NCBI RefSeq assembly: GCF_000003605.2
Contig: NW_003134369.1
Location: forward strand, 131,088-141,666
Direction: 5' to 3'
DNA length: 10,579 nt
DNA from: Saccoglossus kowalevskii
Lineage: Eukaryota; Hemichordata; Enteropneusta; Harrimaniidae
Part shown: positions 8,320 to 10,579 of the stretch, piece after piece
Position numbering within the stretch: position 1 is the stretch's first letter
Layout: every line of letters starts with the position of its first letter
Notes under the pieces: model-generated
What the model saw: only the letters and a program-made list of their open reading frames with translations
Database searches by the model: none
Told to the model about the DNA's origin: nothing
Translations under genes and position numbers: made by a program

Positions 8320-8368
8320 GCATAACAATGTAATGAGTTAATCATACTTATTATAGTCATTGTTATGC
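8320..8368. repeat. Perfect 11-bp inverted repeat in the intron
   Basis: GCATAACAATG (8320-8330) and CATTGTTATGC (8358-8368) are exact complements separated by 27 nt, with AT-rich flanks that extend the symmetry loosely. It could be a transcribed stem-loop or the remnant of a very short MITE. No target duplication is clear. Confidence 0.6.
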
Positions 8369-9923
8369 TAAAATCATTTCTATTGTTTATCCAAAATGAA
8401 ACAGTTTGGAACGCCTAATCTATACACTGTATATACCGGGTACTTATGAGATTTAATGGTTTGAAATATTTCTGTAATTTTTAAAGTTTGAAAACTTTTC
8501 ACAGAGTTACCTTCCCAAAAGTTTTGAATAACCAGCCTTCATTTGAAGCATTCAGTTTCAGAAAATACACATCATTTTGCTGCATGTACCTTTTTTTTGT
8601 TTTGTTCAGTAACAATCACCACCCAGGATTCAGACGCACTCGTTTGATTATTTGCATAATTTTGAATGATATCAAATGTAAATACCAAATTAGTGTAAGG
8701 ACTTTTAATAACCAATCTAAACTTTATTAACCAGGAATAATATATACATAATAATAAAACATAATCTGTATTAGTCAGTAGGTGTCTGAAATGTAATATA
8801 TAAGTCGACACAGCATGCATTGTACCACATTTAATAGTCTAGTTGTTTTCCAAAACTACTAAGTGTAACTGACTTGTACAGTGAATTGGTGAATAGGAAT
8901 TTGCAGTTTTTCACTTGCATGCCAGGATGGATAAAGTATGGTTTTCACATTACGTTAATACCGGTATATAAATAGACACCTCATGAACAGCTGAATCTAT
9001 GAAATTTCACAAATTCTGGGAATTACAGAGAGAGAACTGAGCATGCAGCCGCTTATCGCATGATGCAAGAATGGAGGAAAAAAACATATACCTACCAACC
9101 ATTCAAGTATATTGTTGCACCATAATTTGTTTTTTAAATGTCTTATGGTTACAGTATAAAACAAAATTGCTATTGAATTCTAGTTTCCCCACTGTTGGCA
9201 TTCATATGATATCAGTTAATGTTCCAGTAATTTATATTTAAATACCAAGATGTATATAGTGTTACCATTTTTTTTAATGCACCATTGACTTTTATTGCAG
9301 TTTTATTGAATTGCACGTTTTTCCTGTTACCCCCCCCCCCACACCACCGCAAACAACATCAACAGCAGACCAAAAGGTGCTATTCTGAAAACGTCATTTT
9401 TTTTTTCTGCAACTGTGTGTAGGTGTTACCAGAACATAGTTTAAATCTAGTTCTAAAATAAATTAAAAACATTCCCATGTACTTAAATATCAAATTGGCC
9501 ATTAAATTTTCAATTTGTTCACTGCTAATTGCACATGCAACCAAAATTGTCATTAACCAACTGAGGCACATCGATTTAATGACGCTGTTGAAAGCATCAC
9601 CACCAATAATAAATATCTGCTGGTAGCAGCTACAATTCTTTCATTAAAAAAGTTGAATAACCATAATAGATTTTATTTGACACAAAATGTAGTAAGAAGG
9701 AAGAAAATAGAGAAAATCAATGACCAAGAAAAACAAACAAAAAAACAGACTGAAACATGTAAAGCACAAATTGCAACAAAGGCACACTTGTACTGGTACA
9801 TCATGTTTATTGTGCAAATTTTCAGTATGGTAAAGAATTAAGCATTTAACAATAATATTGAATCAATATTTCAAGTTTGTTTGTTACTGAAAAAAAAGTT
9901 ATGTCTTTCTCTCATCCTGCAAA

Positions 9924-10150
9924 GTGCATGCTATTTGGATACAAGAATACAGTATTTGCTCTATTAGTAGTGCATACTATTTGGATACAAGAATACAGTA
10001 TTTGCTCTATTAGTAGTGCATGCTATTTGGATACAAGAATACAGTATTTGCTCTATTAGTAGTGCATGCTATTTGGATACAAGAATACAGTATTTGCTCT
10101 ATTAGTAGTGCATGCTATATGGAAACAGTATTTGCTTTATTAGTAGTGCA
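9924..10150 (+). repeat. 46-bp minisatellite, about five copies
   Basis: The unit begins GTGCATGCTATTTGGATACA and ends TGCTCTATTAGTA. Copies start at 9924, 9970, 10016, 10062 and 10108, a period of exactly 46. The fifth copy is cut to 38 bp, and a fragment starts at 10146. The first four copies are nearly identical (copy 2 has GCATAC for GCATGC), so the array is recent or being homogenised. It lies about 170 bp upstream of the 10317 exon, inside the intron. There are no unique spacers between copies. The open frame across it is a by-product of the repeat. Confidence 0.95.
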
Positions 10151-10279
10151 AGCAATTACATAAAAAAGAGGTTAAGTTTGTCTATGGACAAAATACGTCA
10201 TATTCTAATGACCTTAGAGTGCAATAAATGCATGTTTTCTTTACATGTGTGCTTCTAATAGCAATACAATTAGTTTGTC

Positions 10280-10286
10280 TACTAAC
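10280..10286 (+). other. Branch-point consensus TACTAAC
   Basis: A perfect match to the optimal branch sequence, followed by a pyrimidine-rich tract and TCACTCAG ending at 10316. It strongly supports the acceptor of the next exon. Confidence 0.7.
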
Positions 10287-10316
10287 CTAGTTTATTCTTC
10301 TATCATTTTCACTCAG

Positions 10317-10454
10317 ATAACAGTGCATACACTTACATAAATGACTTAGAAGTGTCACTATCTGTGGTCAATCTACATGATAGATGTACTTTTGTTGTTG
10401 ATTTAGTTGACAAAGAGAAGCTGATCATATTAATAATGGTCTGTTATCCGTTAG
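10317..10454 (+). CDS. Third coding exon of the unrecognised gene
   Basis: This 138-nt exon lies between an excellent acceptor and the donor TTAG|GTATCA. Only the frame with two leading bases (AT) is open. Joined to the final G of the 7692 exon it makes GAT (Asp) and continues NSAYTYINDLEVSLSVVNLH, then a stretch ending KLIILIMVCYPL. The pattern of alternating hydrophobic strands and the closing YP loosely recall RWD/UBC-like folds; that is a weak guess. It leaves phase 1, so further exons would lie beyond the window. If the donor is not used, the frame stops at TAG 10470-10472 and this is the last exon, with an AATAAA at 10568. Confidence 0.6.
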
Positions 10455-10579
10455 GTATCAACTTTAAATTTTAGGAAAAACCATGTATGGCTTACATGCA
10501 GTACTTACTGTACTTATCCGGGTAAGAGCCCATGCCTGGAAAAACGCCCCCCCCCCACTTTTGACACAATAAAGAAGTT
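10455..10579 (+). other. Intron start or 3' UTR at the window edge
   Basis: If the donor at 10455 is used this is intron. If not, it holds the stop at 10470-10472 and an AATAAA poly(A) signal at 10568-10573, about 96 nt later. A run of 10 C (10547-10556) lies just before. The window ends too soon to decide. Confidence 0.35.

Larger units (their letters stand above)
7774..10316 (+). other. Large intron (about 2.5 kb), mostly unremarkable
   Basis: The intron runs from GTAACC to TTTTCACTCAG, with a perfect TACTAAC branch site at 10280-10286, 30 nt before the acceptor. It holds a CT repeat (8184-8197), a direct repeat of TTCTAGC(G/T)ATGAAATT (8030, 8078), an 11-bp inverted repeat at 8320-8368, a run of 11 C (9330-9340) and the 46-bp minisatellite near its 3' end. 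I see no further exon that I can support. Confidence 0.55.

Noticed and set aside
8958-8974. Palindrome ATACCGGTAT with TATATAAATA as a promoter
   Set aside because: It lies in the middle of a large intron with no open frame or exon downstream that could use it.
9653-10059. Two open frames of about 60 codons, one across the minisatellite
   Set aside because: The first is A-rich noise in an intron. The second exists only because the 46-bp repeat lacks stops in some frames.
9924-10150. CRISPR-like array
   Set aside because: The copies are directly adjacent with no unique spacers and the context is eukaryotic, so it is a minisatellite.

Overview
The window looks like AT-rich nuclear DNA from an animal, probably an invertebrate. 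I see short exons with GT/AG borders, a TACTAAC branch site, strong Kozak starts, MITE-type repeats, CA/CT microsatellites and minisatellites. There is no operon layout, no ribosome-binding sites and no bacterial-style gene density. The sequence alone does not fix the species. Coding DNA makes up only about 10-13% of the window.

Layout. 1-1245: non-coding DNA upstream of a gene, with a TATA-like box near 1106. 1286-1907: a small gene for a type I membrane protein (signal peptide, one fibronectin type III domain, one transmembrane helix, basic cytoplasmic tail). It is split over two frames by a one-base frame difference near 1630-1649. 1908-2157: its probable 3' UTR. 2158-3039: a non-coding block bounded by near-perfect inverted repeats. 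3029-4074: a degenerate array of 130-160 bp repeats, ending in a CA microsatellite (4075-4115) and interrupted by a 90-bp MITE. 4271-4560: a 290-bp MITE of the same family with intact TTAA target duplications. 4565-5850: nothing recognisable.

5880-10579: a second, multi-exon plus-strand gene. It has a promoter-like cluster (CRE, ETS, E-box), a 5' UTR exon ending at 6086, a first coding exon (ATG 6483), and coding exons at 7692-7773 and 10317-10454. The three coding exons join in a single consistent frame, which is the main evidence that they form one gene. I do not recognise the protein. Its first intron holds a GC-richer open frame (ATG 6670, to about 7069) for a Lys/Glu/Gln/Pro-rich disordered, probably nuclear protein. 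That frame also ends in the phase needed to join the 10317 exon, so it may be an alternative first coding exon. A 46-bp minisatellite (9924-10150) lies in the last intron.

I found no convincing new multi-gene system. The observations most worth following are the split-frame FN3 receptor, the phase-compatible alternative N-termini of the second gene, and two diverged TTAA MITEs, one of which is nested in the older repeat array.
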